A stretch of DNA of 64,000 nucleotides, from NCBI RefSeq assembly GCF_036014175.1, contig NZ_CP107917.1:4030001-4094000 (forward strand). The letters run 5' to 3'. Of this stretch, positions 1-8,291 are shown piece after piece; the first letter of the stretch is position 1, and each line of letters opens with the position of its first letter. The translations under genes were made by a program, and so were the position numbers. Origin of the DNA: Streptomyces sp. NBC_00443. Lineage in GTDB: Bacteria; Actinomycetota; Actinomycetes; Streptomycetales; Streptomycetaceae. Below the pieces are notes generated by a model that was given only the letters and a program-made list of their open reading frames with translations, was not told where the DNA came from and did not search any database.

Positions 1-530
1 GCGTCACGGGCGGCGGCCTCGGGGCCGCCCGAGCGGCCGACGGTCACGGCGATGGACTCGACCGGTTCGAGGCCGAGTTCGCGCATGCGCAGGACGACTT
101 CCTCGGCGCGCAGGTCGGAGCCGGGCTGCAGACCGTGGTCGACGGTGATGCCACCGGCGCGGATGCCGAGTTTGGGGGCCTCGAAGGCGAGGGCGGAGGC
201 GAGGGCCATGGAGTCGGCGCCGCCGGAGCATGCCACGAGCACGAGCGGGGAGGGGGGTCGCTCGTGCGGGGTGGTGCGCTGGGGCGCCTGCGGTGCCCGG
301 CCGGGGAGCGCGTACGACGGTTCGCGCGCCGTGCCGTGGGCGGCGGGCGCTGCGCCGGTCGACGTCACGCGCGGCGCCAGGGGCAGCGACATGTGCGGGA
401 TCTCGTACGAGGTCGCGCGCCGGGTGTCGGGTGCGAGGGCGTCGGTGGTGCGGCTGTGTTCGGTGAGGATGTCGTGGAGGACGCGGCGGACCGCCAGGCG
501 TATCGCCGCGACCGCAGGATGGGGACCCAT
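1..530 (-). CDS. tilS: tRNA(Ile)-lysidine synthetase TilS, N-terminal part
   Basis: TilS converts the wobble cytidine of the CAU-anticodon tRNA-Ile to lysidine, using ATP and lysine in the cytoplasm. Only the first 176 or so residues are here and the gene runs off the left edge. The PP-loop ATP-binding motif SGGADS is seen near residue 102, followed by GITVDHGLQPGSDLRAEE, typical of the family. ATG at 530 is the natural start. The P-loop sits later than in most TilS proteins because a proline/alanine-rich segment of about 60 residues precedes it. The next genes, a zincin-like protein and dacB on the same strand, fit the usual Streptomyces order. Confidence 0.9.
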   Translation of the reverse strand, partial: MGPHPAVAAIRLAVRRVLHDILTEHSRTTDALAPDTRRATSYEIPHMSLPLAPRVTSTGAAPAAHGTAREPSYALPGRAPQAPQRTTPHERPPSPLVLVACSGGADSMALASALAFEAPKLGIRAGGITVDHGLQPGSDLRAEEVVLRMRELGLEPVESIAVTVGRSGGPEAAARD

Positions 531-741
531 GTCCGGTTCCCTTCATGAAGTTTTCGGGGGGTGAGCCCGAGCTCGGTCACTCAGAGTGTGTAGATGGTGA
601 CAGAGACGGGCCGTTCCCCGAGCATTGCACGCCTACCCATGGCTCACGGTCCCTCGGACGGGTGATTGGAGGGGCGTTCGCCTGCCGTCGGCCGGATTCG
701 GTTCACGACCTTCGTATGAGATGCACGACCCGGCGCGCGAT

Positions 742-1866
742 TCACGACTCCGCCTTGCGGTGCACCCGCGCGATCCAGTCCGCCGGTTTGGCGATCTCCG
801 ACTTGGTCGGGAGGGTGTTCGGGGACGTCCACACGCGGTTGAAGCCGTCCATGCCGACCTGGTCGTGGACGGCCCGTACGAAGCGTTCGCCGTCACGGTA
901 CTGCCTGAGTTTGGCGTCGAGACCCAGCAACTTGCGCAGGGCCATGTCCAGTCGGGAGGCGCCCTTGGCGCGCCGCTGCTGGAACTTCTCGCGGATCTCG
1001 GCGACGGTCGGCACGACCTGGGGCCCGACTCCGTCCATCACGAAGTCGGCGTGGCCCTCCAGGAGTGACATCACCGCGGTGAGCCGGCCGAGGATCTCCC
1101 GCTGGGCCGGTGTCTGCACCAGTTCGACGAACGAACGTCCGCCGTCGTCCTCCTCGGCCTCGGGCCGGCCGCCGGCGAGCGACTGTGCGGCCTCGCGGAT
1201 GCGCTCCAGGACGGTCATGGGGTCGACATCCGTCTCCGCCAAGAAAGACTGGATTTCGCCCTCGAGGTGGTCCCGCAGCCACGGCACGGCGCTGAACTGC
1301 GTGCGGTGCGTCTCCTCGTGCAGGCACACCCACAGGCGGAAGTCGTGGGGCTGTACGTCGAGTTCGCGCTCCACGTGGACGATGTTCGGGGCGACGAGCA
1401 GCAGTCGGCCGGCGCCGCTCTCTCCGGCCGGGAGTTCGCGGGTGGCCGGGGCGAAGGTCTCGTACTGGCCGAGGACCCGGGAGGCCAGGAAGGACAGCAG
1501 CATGCCGAGTTCGACGCCGGTGACCTTGCCGCCGACTGCGCCGAGGACCGCGCCGCCGGGGCTGCTGCTGCGGCGCTCCTGCATCTTGTCGAGCAAGGGC
1601 TTGAGGATCTGGCGGAACCCGGCGACGTTCGCCCGCACCCATCCCGGGCGGTCGACCACCAGGACGGGGGTGTCGTGGGTGTCCTCCGTGCCCAGACGAG
1701 TGAAGGCCCGGACGTGTCCCTCCGAGACCTTGGCATGTCGGCGCAGCTCGGCGACGACGGCCCTGGCCTCGTCGCGGCTCACCTCCGGGCCCGGCCGTAC
1801 GAGCCGGGTCGCGGTCGCCACCGCGAGATTCCAGTCGACCATCTCGGCACCACCGATGCTCGTCAT
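742..1866 (-). CDS. Zincin-like metallopeptidase family protein (TIGR03624 / Zincin_2 type)
   Basis: A 374-residue protein of the actinobacterial family often labelled 'coenzyme F420 biosynthesis associated' or zinc-dependent metalloprotease. A HExxH motif (HEETH, about residues 183-187) follows the segment DFRLWVCL. A later EGHADFVMDG stretch probably supplies the third zinc ligand and continues the active site. No signal peptide is visible, so it is probably cytoplasmic. It lies between dacB and tilS on the same strand, a conserved actinobacterial neighbourhood. The F420 label comes from co-occurrence only; its substrate is not known to me. Confidence 0.85.
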   Translation of the reverse strand: MTSIGGAEMVDWNLAVATATRLVRPGPEVSRDEARAVVAELRRHAKVSEGHVRAFTRLGTEDTHDTPVLVVDRPGWVRANVAGFRQILKPLLDKMQERRSSSPGGAVLGAVGGKVTGVELGMLLSFLASRVLGQYETFAPATRELPAGESGAGRLLLVAPNIVHVERELDVQPHDFRLWVCLHEETHRTQFSAVPWLRDHLEGEIQSFLAETDVDPMTVLERIREAAQSLAGGRPEAEEDDGGRSFVELVQTPAQREILGRLTAVMSLLEGHADFVMDGVGPQVVPTVAEIREKFQQRRAKGASRLDMALRKLLGLDAKLRQYRDGERFVRAVHDQVGMDGFNRVWTSPNTLPTKSEIAKPADWIARVHRKAES

Positions 1867-1968
1867 GTGTCAACCGTACGTGAGCGTTCCCACTTGGGGC
1901 AGGCCGTGGGGATTTGCGGTGGCGGGGTCGGCAGGGGCGGACGCGAGTTGGACGGCGCCCGCGGGTGC

Positions 1969-3606
1969 CTATCCGCAGCCGCAGGCCGCCAGTGCCGTTG
2001 CCGTTCTGTCCAGGGCCGACTGGGCGGCCTCCTTGTTCGGCGTGTTCGTTGCCAGGAAGGCGAAGGCCAGCAGGTGGCCGTCCTGGTCGACGACCGTGCC
2101 GGCCAGGGCGTTGACGCCGGTCAGGGTGCCTGTCTTGGCTCGCACGATGCCTGCCGCTCCGTCCGTGTAGCGGGTGCTCAGGGTGCCGGTGAAGCCGGCC
2201 ACCGGGAGGCCGGTCAGAGCCGGGCGCAGTTGCGGGTGGGCCGGGTCGGCCGCCTTGGCCAGGAGGGATGTGAGCAGGTCCGCCGTGAGTTTGTCGTCGC
2301 GGTTGAGGCCGCTGCCGTCCTTGAAGGAGACACCGGCCACCGGCAGTCCGAGCTTGTTCAGCTGGGCCCCGATGGCCTGCCCGCCGCCGTTGAAGTCGGC
2401 GCGCTTGCCGCTCGCCACGGCCGTGTGGCGGGCGAGGGCCTCGGCGATGTCGTTGTCGCTGTTGGTGAGCATGCGTTCGACCAGGGAGGAGAGCGGGGGC
2501 GAGGAGACCTCGGCGAGGGCCTCGGCCCGGTTCGTGGCCTTGGACGGGCCGGGGGACGTCGTCTTGATGCCGCGGTCGGCGAGGAAGGACGCGAACTTGG
2601 TCGCCGCGTCCATGGCCGGGTCCTTCGCCCGGGTCACCGGGCCGCTGGTGGAGTCGTTCGTCCGGGCCTCGTCGGCCATGAGGGCGCTGACCGGGGCGAG
2701 GTTGCCGTCCTCTCCGATGGGGTGCAGTTCGGGTCCCGCGTAGAGCGTCTTGTCGTACGAAAGGGTGGCCTCGCGTACGTCACGTTTCTTCAGGGCCTGT
2801 GCGGTCGCGTCGGCCAGCTCGCGCAGGCTTGCCCAGCCGTCGGCCTCCTTGCGGGCCGTCAGGGTGGGGTCGCCGCCGCCGACCAGGACGAGTTCCTTGG
2901 TGTCGGGTTCGAGGGCGGTGCGGGTGGTGAGGCGGTGGTCGGGGCCCATCGCGGTGAGGGCGGCCGCTGCGGTGGCGATCTTCGTCGTCGACGCGGGCGT
3001 GAGGGGCGCGGCGGCTCCGACGCCGAACAGGCGTTTGCCGCTGGCCACGTCCACGATCGCCGCCGACCTGCGCGTGCCGAGTTCCGGGACGTCCAGGAGC
3101 GGGCCGAGGAGGTCGGCGAGAGCCCGGCTGTTCGGGACCGAGTTCACGGTGCCGACGGTGCCGCCGAGGCCCGTCAGGACGGAGCCTGCGGAGGGCGCGG
3201 GGCGGGGCGCCTCGCCCGCCGCATCGGACGAACCGGACGTATCAGTATTACGACCGTGATCTGCGCCACCCGTGCGCTCCTGGGCGGCCGCCCAGTCCCT
3301 CTCGGCCGTACGCTGACCGGTGGAGTCCCAGGGGCCGGCGGCGGTCACCACACCGGCGGCCAGCGCCAGTCCGGCAGTAGCGGCGCCCGCGGTGTACTGC
3401 CAGGTCTTCGGCTTGCGGGTCCGCGCGGCCAGCGGTGACACGGCTCGCGCGAGCCGTGTGACCTGCGGTTTCGCGGCCGTCGCGGCGCGTGCGAGACGTG
3501 GGCGTACGGCGTCCGCGGCCCGTGCCAGACGCGGTCGAACGGCACCCGCGACCCGCGTCACATGCGGTCTCGCGGCTCGCCAAGGCCTCAGCTCTGGCAC
3601 GACCAC
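1969..3606 (-). CDS. dacB: D-alanyl-D-alanine carboxypeptidase/endopeptidase, PBP4 (DacB) family
   Basis: A penicillin-binding protein of the PBP4 type that trims peptidoglycan stem peptides outside the membrane. The three active-site motifs are present: STTK (Ser about residue 206), SDN inside TNSDNDIAEAL, and KTGTLTG. A single membrane segment lies at about residues 70-90, so it is probably anchored or secreted. Before it, residues 13-56 form four 11-residue repeats (for example RPRLARAADAV), basic and amphipathic, which the enzyme domain does not need. It is divergent from ppa across a gap of about 80 bp. Length, 545 residues, is slightly above the family norm because of the N-terminal extension. 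Confidence 0.9.
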   Translation of the reverse strand: MVVPELRPWRAARPHVTRVAGAVRPRLARAADAVRPRLARAATAAKPQVTRLARAVSPLAARTRKPKTWQYTAGAATAGLALAAGVVTAAGPWDSTGQRTAERDWAAAQERTGGADHGRNTDTSGSSDAAGEAPRPAPSAGSVLTGLGGTVGTVNSVPNSRALADLLGPLLDVPELGTRRSAAIVDVASGKRLFGVGAAAPLTPASTTKIATAAAALTAMGPDHRLTTRTALEPDTKELVLVGGGDPTLTARKEADGWASLRELADATAQALKKRDVREATLSYDKTLYAGPELHPIGEDGNLAPVSALMADEARTNDSTSGPVTRAKDPAMDAATKFASFLADRGIKTTSPGPSKATNRAEALAEVSSPPLSSLVERMLTNSDNDIAEALARHTAVASGKRADFNGGGQAIGAQLNKLGLPVAGVSFKDGSGLNRDDKLTADLLTSLLAKAADPAHPQLRPALTGLPVAGFTGTLSTRYTDGAAGIVRAKTGTLTGVNALAGTVVDQDGHLLAFAFLATNTPNKEAAQSALDRTATALAACGCG

Positions 3607-3685
3607 CAGCCCCTTTCGCGATCACACACCTGCGTGAGGGACACTTAACCACCAGAACTATGTGCTGATCATGGAGGAGCCACCG

Positions 3686-4177
3686 GTGGAGTTCGACGTC
3701 ACGATCGAGATTCCGAAGGGTTCACGGAACAAGTACGAGGTGGACCACGAGACCGGTCGGATCCGCCTGGACCGTCGACTCTTCACCTCGACCGCCTACC
3801 CGACCGACTACGGCTTCGTCGAGAACACCCTCGGCGAGGACGGCGACCCGCTGGACGCGCTGGTCATCCTGGATGAGCCGACCTTCCCGGGCTGCCTCAT
3901 CAAGTGCCGCGCGATCGGCATGTTCCGGATGACGGACGAGGCGGGCGGCGACGACAAGCTGCTGTGCGTGCCGGCGACGGACCCGCGCCAGGAGCACCTG
4001 CGTGACATCCACCACGTCTCCGAGTTCGACCGCCTGGAGATCCAGCACTTCTTCGAGGTCTACAAGGACCTGGAGCCCGGCAAGTCCGTCGAGGGCGCCG
4101 ACTGGGTCGGCCGTACCGACGCCGAGGCCGAGATCGAGCGGTCCTACAAGCGCTTCAAGGACCAGGGCGGTCACTGA
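3686..4177 (+). CDS. ppa: Inorganic pyrophosphatase (family I, soluble)
   Basis: Hydrolyses pyrophosphate to phosphate in the cytoplasm and so drives biosynthetic reactions forward. The 163-residue product has the family I signature DYGFVENT and the metal-binding acidic cluster in EDGDPLDALV. I chose GTG at 3686, giving MEFDVTIEIPKGSRNKYE, because a GGAGGAG ribosome-binding site lies just upstream and family members start here. An in-frame GTG at 3662 would add eight unconserved residues. The gene is monocistronic with a hairpin terminator 27 bp after the stop. Confidence 0.96.
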   Translation: MEFDVTIEIPKGSRNKYEVDHETGRIRLDRRLFTSTAYPTDYGFVENTLGEDGDPLDALVILDEPTFPGCLIKCRAIGMFRMTDEAGGDDKLLCVPATDPRQEHLRDIHHVSEFDRLEIQHFFEVYKDLEPGKSVEGADWVGRTDAEAEIERSYKRFKDQGGH

Positions 4178-4203
4178 GCCACCGGCTCCTCTCAGCCACA
4201 AGT

Positions 4204-4237
4204 GAACAGGCTGCACGCGTGCGCGTGCGGCCTGTTC
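4204..4237 (+). terminator. Hairpin terminator after ppa
   Basis: Outer arms GAACAGGC and GCCTGTTC are exact complements, with inner complementary GCACG/CGTGC. It lies just after the ppa stop and lacks a long T-run, as is common in Streptomyces. Confidence 0.7.
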
Positions 4238-4295
4238 GTGTGTCTGTGCGCATACTGAGAGCGGCAGGAGGTGTCGTACAGGGAGTGTTACGCAG

Positions 4296-5927
4296 GTGAC
4301 GGACGCGGAGGACCGCAAGCCGCAGTCGGACGAGGCGAGGATGGCCTTCACGGCTCCCGCCGGGATCGAGGTGGGCGACAGCGAGTCGGAGACCACGTCC
4401 GAGTTCGCTCTGCCCAAGGGGCTGGACGTGCTGCAGGCGCCGCTCCACGAGCCCGAGGGATCGGCGTTCACCGCGCCCAGCGGCTACATCGTCGAGGACG
4501 CCCCGCCCGCGTTCACCCCCGCCGGCGGCATACCGCGGATAAGCCTGACCAAGGACCTGCCCTGGCAGGACCGGATGCGCACGATGCTGCGCATGCCGGT
4601 CGCCGAGCGGCCCGCGCCGGAGCGGATGCCGCGGGCGGAGGACGAGGGGCCGGCCGTCCCGCGCGTGCTCGACATGACCCTGCGTATCGGCGAACTGCTG
4701 CTGGCGGGCGGTGAGGGCGCGGAGGACGTCGAGGCCGCGATGTTCGCGGTCTGCCGCTCCTACGGCCTGGACCGCTGCGAGCCGAACGTCACCTTCACCC
4801 TGCTGTCGATCTCGTACCAGCCGTCGCTGGTGGACGATCCGGTGACGGCGTCGCGCACGGTACGGCGGCGCGGCACCGACTACACGCGTCTGGCCGCCGT
4901 GTACCAGCTCGTCGACGACCTCAGCGACCCGGAGAGCCACATCTCCCTGGAGGAGGCCTACGGGCGGCTCGCGGAGATCCGCCGTAACCGGCACCCGTAC
5001 CCGACCTGGGTGCTGACCTCGGCGAGCGGGCTGCTCGCGGGCGCGGCCTCGGTGCTGGTCGGCGGTGACCTGATCGTCTTCATCGCGGCCATGTTCGGCG
5101 CGATGCTCGGCGACCGGCTGGCGTGGCTGTGCGCGGGGCGTGGGCTGCCGGAGTTCTACCAGTTCACGGTGGCGGCGATGCCGCCGGCCGCGATAGGGGT
5201 CGCGCTGACGCTGACGCACGTCGACGTGAAGGCGTCCGCGGTCATCACCGGTGGGCTGTTCGCGTTGCTGCCCGGGCGGGCGCTGGTGGCGGGCGTGCAG
5301 GACGGGCTGACCGGCTTCTACATCACCGCGGCCGCGCGGCTGCTGGAGGTCACGTACTTCTTCGTCGGCATCGTCATCGGCGTGCTGGTGATCCTGTACT
5401 TCGGCGTGAACCTGGGTGCCAAGCTCACCCCGGACGAGACGTTGCTCGCCTCGGACCGGCCCTACTGGCAGATCGCAGCGTCGATGCTGCTGTCGCTGAC
5501 CTTCGCCGTGCTGCTCCAGCAGGAACGGACCACCGTGCTCGCGGTGACCCTCAACGGGGGTGTCGCGTGGGTGGTGTACGGCGCGATGCACTACGCCGGT
5601 GAGTTCTCGCCGGTTGCCTCCACGGCCGTCGCGGCCGGGCTCGTGGGGCTTTTCGGGCAGTTGATGGCGCGGTACCGGTTCGCGTCCGCGTTGCCGTACA
5701 CGACTGCGGCGATCGGGCCTCTGCTGCCAGGTTCCGCCACGTACTTCGGGCTGTTGGCGATCGCGCAGAACGATGTCGACGAGGGGCTGGTCTCCTTGGC
5801 CACGGCGGCGTCCTTGGCCATGGCCATTGCGATCGGGGTCAATCTCGGGTCGGAGATCTCCCGGTTGTTCCTGCGGATCGGGTCGCCGGAGAAGCGGCGA
5901 GCCGCCAAGCGGACTCGAGGGTTCTGA
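4296..5927 (+). CDS. Threonine/serine exporter family membrane protein (ThrE-like)
   Basis: A 543-residue membrane protein of the ThrE family, whose Corynebacterium member exports threonine and serine. After a soluble N-terminal part of about 120 residues comes the cytoplasmic domain typical of the family (VLDMTLRIGELLLAGGEGAEDVEAAM). The C-terminal half then has many hydrophobic helices (for example ASVLVGGDLIVFIAAMFGAM). GTG at 4296 is the start used; no strong ribosome-binding site precedes it. Its true substrate in this organism is inferred from the family only. Confidence 0.82.
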   Translation: MTDAEDRKPQSDEARMAFTAPAGIEVGDSESETTSEFALPKGLDVLQAPLHEPEGSAFTAPSGYIVEDAPPAFTPAGGIPRISLTKDLPWQDRMRTMLRMPVAERPAPERMPRAEDEGPAVPRVLDMTLRIGELLLAGGEGAEDVEAAMFAVCRSYGLDRCEPNVTFTLLSISYQPSLVDDPVTASRTVRRRGTDYTRLAAVYQLVDDLSDPESHISLEEAYGRLAEIRRNRHPYPTWVLTSASGLLAGAASVLVGGDLIVFIAAMFGAMLGDRLAWLCAGRGLPEFYQFTVAAMPPAAIGVALTLTHVDVKASAVITGGLFALLPGRALVAGVQDGLTGFYITAAARLLEVTYFFVGIVIGVLVILYFGVNLGAKLTPDETLLASDRPYWQIAASMLLSLTFAVLLQQERTTVLAVTLNGGVAWVVYGAMHYAGEFSPVASTAVAAGLVGLFGQLMARYRFASALPYTTAAIGPLLPGSATYFGLLAIAQNDVDEGLVSLATAASLAMAIAIGVNLGSEISRLFLRIGSPEKRRAAKRTRGF

Positions 5928-6018
5928 GCGCCTGGTAGCTCGGTCGCTTCCGGATCGACGGCGGCTGCGGATCGTGTGTGGTTGATCGCGCAGTTCCCCG
6001 CGCCGCTGAAGGGGCGCT

Positions 6019-6915
6019 TCAGTAACCCTGGTTCGGCGGGTACTGCTGGTTCTGCTGACCGCCGTACGGCTGCTGCTGGCCGTAGCCATGGGGGTACTGC
6101 TGGGCGTACGGCTGCTGTTCGGGCTGCTGCGGCTGCTGCTGGCCGTAGTACTGCTGGTCGTAGCCGTACTGCTGCTGGCCCTGGTTGCCGTACTGCTGGG
6201 GCTGGTCCTCGGAGGGGATGCGGCGGAGCTGGGTCGTCGCGTCGTCCATCATCGGGGCCTGCTGGGCCGGGGCCGCCGGGGCCTGGGCCGCCGCGCGCTT
6301 CTTCTTGGCGCGCTCCCGCAGGTACTCGATGATGATCGGGACCACGGAGACGAACACGATCAGGACGAGGATCGCTTCGACGTTCTTGTTGATGAAGCCG
6401 ATCTGGCCGAGCCAGTAGCCCGCCAGGGTGACGCCGGTGCCCCAGGCGATACCGCCGATGACGTTGTACGTGAGGAACGTGCGGTACTGCATACGGCCGG
6501 CGCCCGCCACGATCGGGGCGAAGGTGCGCACGATCGGCACGAAGCGGGCGAGGACGATCGCCTTCGGGCCGTACTTCTCCATGAACTCGTGGGCCTTCTC
6601 CAGGTTCTCCTGTTTGAAGAGCTTGGAGTTGGGCCGGTTGAAGAGCTTCGGGCCGAAGAACTTGCCGATCATGTACCCCACCTGGTCGCCGATGACGGCG
6701 GCCAGCACGATCAGGGTGCACACCAGCCACAGCGGCTGGCTGATGTAGTTCCCCTCGGCAACGAAGAGGCCCGCCGTGAACAGCAGGGAGTCCCCGGGCA
6801 GGAACGCGAAGAGGCCGGACTCGGCGAAGACGATCAGCAGGATGCCGGGGAGGCTGAAGGTCTCGATCAGATAGTCCGGGCTGAGCCACTCGGGGCCGAG
6901 CGCAAGCGTGGTCAC
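6019..6915 (-). CDS. DedA family membrane protein with Q/Y-rich tail
   Basis: DedA (SNARE-associated/VTT domain) proteins are integral membrane proteins linked to lipid-carrier recycling and membrane homeostasis. The first 205 or so residues give the classic pattern: FAESGLFAFLPGDSLLF, then GDQVGYMIG, RFVPIVRTFAPIVAG and several hydrophobic helices. The last 80 or so residues are unlike the family: a low-complexity tail of Gln, Tyr, Pro and Gly (for example QQQYGYDQQYYGQQQPQQ). ATG at 6915 follows a purine-rich stretch. The gene is convergent with the ThrE-like gene and divergent from the YbjQ-type gene. Confidence 0.9.
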   Translation of the reverse strand: MTTLALGPEWLSPDYLIETFSLPGILLIVFAESGLFAFLPGDSLLFTAGLFVAEGNYISQPLWLVCTLIVLAAVIGDQVGYMIGKFFGPKLFNRPNSKLFKQENLEKAHEFMEKYGPKAIVLARFVPIVRTFAPIVAGAGRMQYRTFLTYNVIGGIAWGTGVTLAGYWLGQIGFINKNVEAILVLIVFVSVVPIIIEYLRERAKKKRAAAQAPAAPAQQAPMMDDATTQLRRIPSEDQPQQYGNQGQQQYGYDQQYYGQQQPQQPEQQPYAQQYPHGYGQQQPYGGQQNQQYPPNQGY

Positions 6916-7048
6916 GGGATTGTGGCTCCTGCGGGGAGGGGGCGGAGGCGAAGCTGGGTGCTCAAATTATCAACGCTGCACTGGCCGCCCAGGTTCCATG
7001 GACCCCCTCAGGATGCACTGTGCCCCTGCTGGGACAAAGCTGTGATTC

Positions 7049-7414
7049 ATGGGCATCGAAGAGTACGGCGGCGGGCAGGAGCCACAGCCCGACGTCCTGG
7101 TGGTGACCACCAATGACATTCCCGGCTTTCGGGTCACCTCGGTTCTGGGTGAGGTCTTCGGGCTGACCGTGCGCTCCCGGCACGTGGGCAGCCAGATCGG
7201 CGCCGGACTGAAGTCGCTGGTCGGCGGTGAGCTCAAGGGGCTGACCAAGACCCTCGTGGAGACCCGCAACCAGGCCATGCTGCGGCTCGTCGAGCAGGCA
7301 CGCGCGCGTGGGGCGAACGGCGTCCTGGCGTTCCGCTTCGACGTGTCGGAGGCGGCGGACGTGGGCACCGAGGTGTGTGCCTACGGGACGGCGGTGGTCC
7401 TGGCCCAGGAGTGA
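7049..7414 (+). CDS. YbjQ/UPF0145 family heavy-metal-binding domain protein
   Basis: A 121-residue cytoplasmic protein of the YbjQ family, which forms pentameric shells; its cellular role is unsettled. Visible family features are VTTNDIPGFRVTSVLGEVFGLTV near the start, a central VETRNQAMLRLVEQA helix, and GANGVLAFRFDVSE towards the end. It begins at ATG 7049, 133 bp from the divergent DedA gene, and is convergent with tipA. Confidence 0.88.
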   Translation: MGIEEYGGGQEPQPDVLVVTTNDIPGFRVTSVLGEVFGLTVRSRHVGSQIGAGLKSLVGGELKGLTKTLVETRNQAMLRLVEQARARGANGVLAFRFDVSEAADVGTEVCAYGTAVVLAQE

Positions 7415-7441
7415 CCCGTACGGGGTCCCGGGCCAGGAGCC

Positions 7442-8203
7442 TCAAGAGGAGTGCCGGGCGGCGTTGGCGAGGATCGCGTCCCTCAGGTAGACCGCGAGGC
7501 CCGGCTTGGCCTGGTCGATGTTCCGGGTGAACCGCTCGTCGGCGACGTACATCTGGCCGAGGCAGGCGTGCATCTCGTGCCCGCAGTCGTAGTGGTTGCG
7601 GGCGATCCCCTGGCGGTGCTCCTCGGCGGCGTCCATGGCCGCCTCGGAGTCGGCCGGCTCACCGGCCTCCATGAGCGCGACGAAGCGGCGGTTGAGGTCG
7701 TCGGCCTCGCGCTGGATCCGCTGCCAGTCCTCCTTGGTGTACGAGGCGGCGCGTTGCTGTGACTGCCGATAGGCGTCGGTGTCGCCCCAGCGCTCCTGCA
7801 CCTCCTCCTCGTACTGGTCCGGGTCGAAGTCCCCGAACACCTCGAACTTCTCCTCCGGCGTGAGATTGATGCCCATCTTGCGTGCCTCCATGGCGTGCTC
7901 CACGGCCGCCGCCATCTTCTGCAGCTTCTCGATCCGGGCGGTCAGCAGCTCGTGCTGCCGGCGCAGGTGCGCGCGCGGGTCCGCGTCCGGGTCGTCGAGC
8001 AGGGCGGCGACCTCCTCGAGCGGGAAACCGAGCTCGCGGTAGAACAGGACCTGCTGCAGCCGGTCGAGGTCGGCGTCGCTGTAGCGCCGGTGGCCCGCGT
8101 GGCTGCGCTCGCTGGGCACGAGCAGGCCGATGTCGTCGTAGTGGTGCAGCGTGCGCACCGTCACTGCGGCGAAGCCGGCGACCTGTCCCACGGAGTAGCT
8201 CAC
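7442..8203 (-). CDS. tipA: Thiopeptide-responsive MerR-family regulator TipAL/TipAS
   Basis: TipAL is a MerR-type activator that recognises thiostrepton-class thiopeptides and activates its own promoter; a shorter internal product, TipAS, acts as a drug sink. The 253-residue product starts with the MerR helix-turn-helix (SVGQVAGFAAVTVRTLHHYDD). It carries the C-terminal TipAS domain, including the cysteine-containing stretch NHYDCGHEMHACLG that traps thiopeptides covalently. GTG at 8203 gives the canonical length. A TipAS start is likely at the internal MGINLTPEEKFEVFGD. The perfect MerR palindrome upstream supports autoregulation. Confidence 0.95.
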   Translation of the reverse strand: MSYSVGQVAGFAAVTVRTLHHYDDIGLLVPSERSHAGHRRYSDADLDRLQQVLFYRELGFPLEEVAALLDDPDADPRAHLRRQHELLTARIEKLQKMAAAVEHAMEARKMGINLTPEEKFEVFGDFDPDQYEEEVQERWGDTDAYRQSQQRAASYTKEDWQRIQREADDLNRRFVALMEAGEPADSEAAMDAAEEHRQGIARNHYDCGHEMHACLGQMYVADERFTRNIDQAKPGLAVYLRDAILANAARHSS

Positions 8204-8239
8204 TTCCGCTCCCTTCTCGGTACGCGCTCCACGATGAGT

Positions 8240-8261
8240 CCTCACGCGGCGTGAGGTGCAA
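8240..8261 (-). promoter_or_regulatory. tipA promoter-operator
   Basis: A perfect palindrome, CCTCACGC-G-GCGTGAGG (8240-8256), begins at the end of a minus-strand TTGCAC -35 element (8261-8256). This is the arrangement of the classic thiostrepton-inducible tipA promoter, with the regulator bound between -35 and -10. Confidence 0.88.
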
Positions 8262-8291
8262 GCCCGGCGGCCCGGATCTACCGTCGTATAC

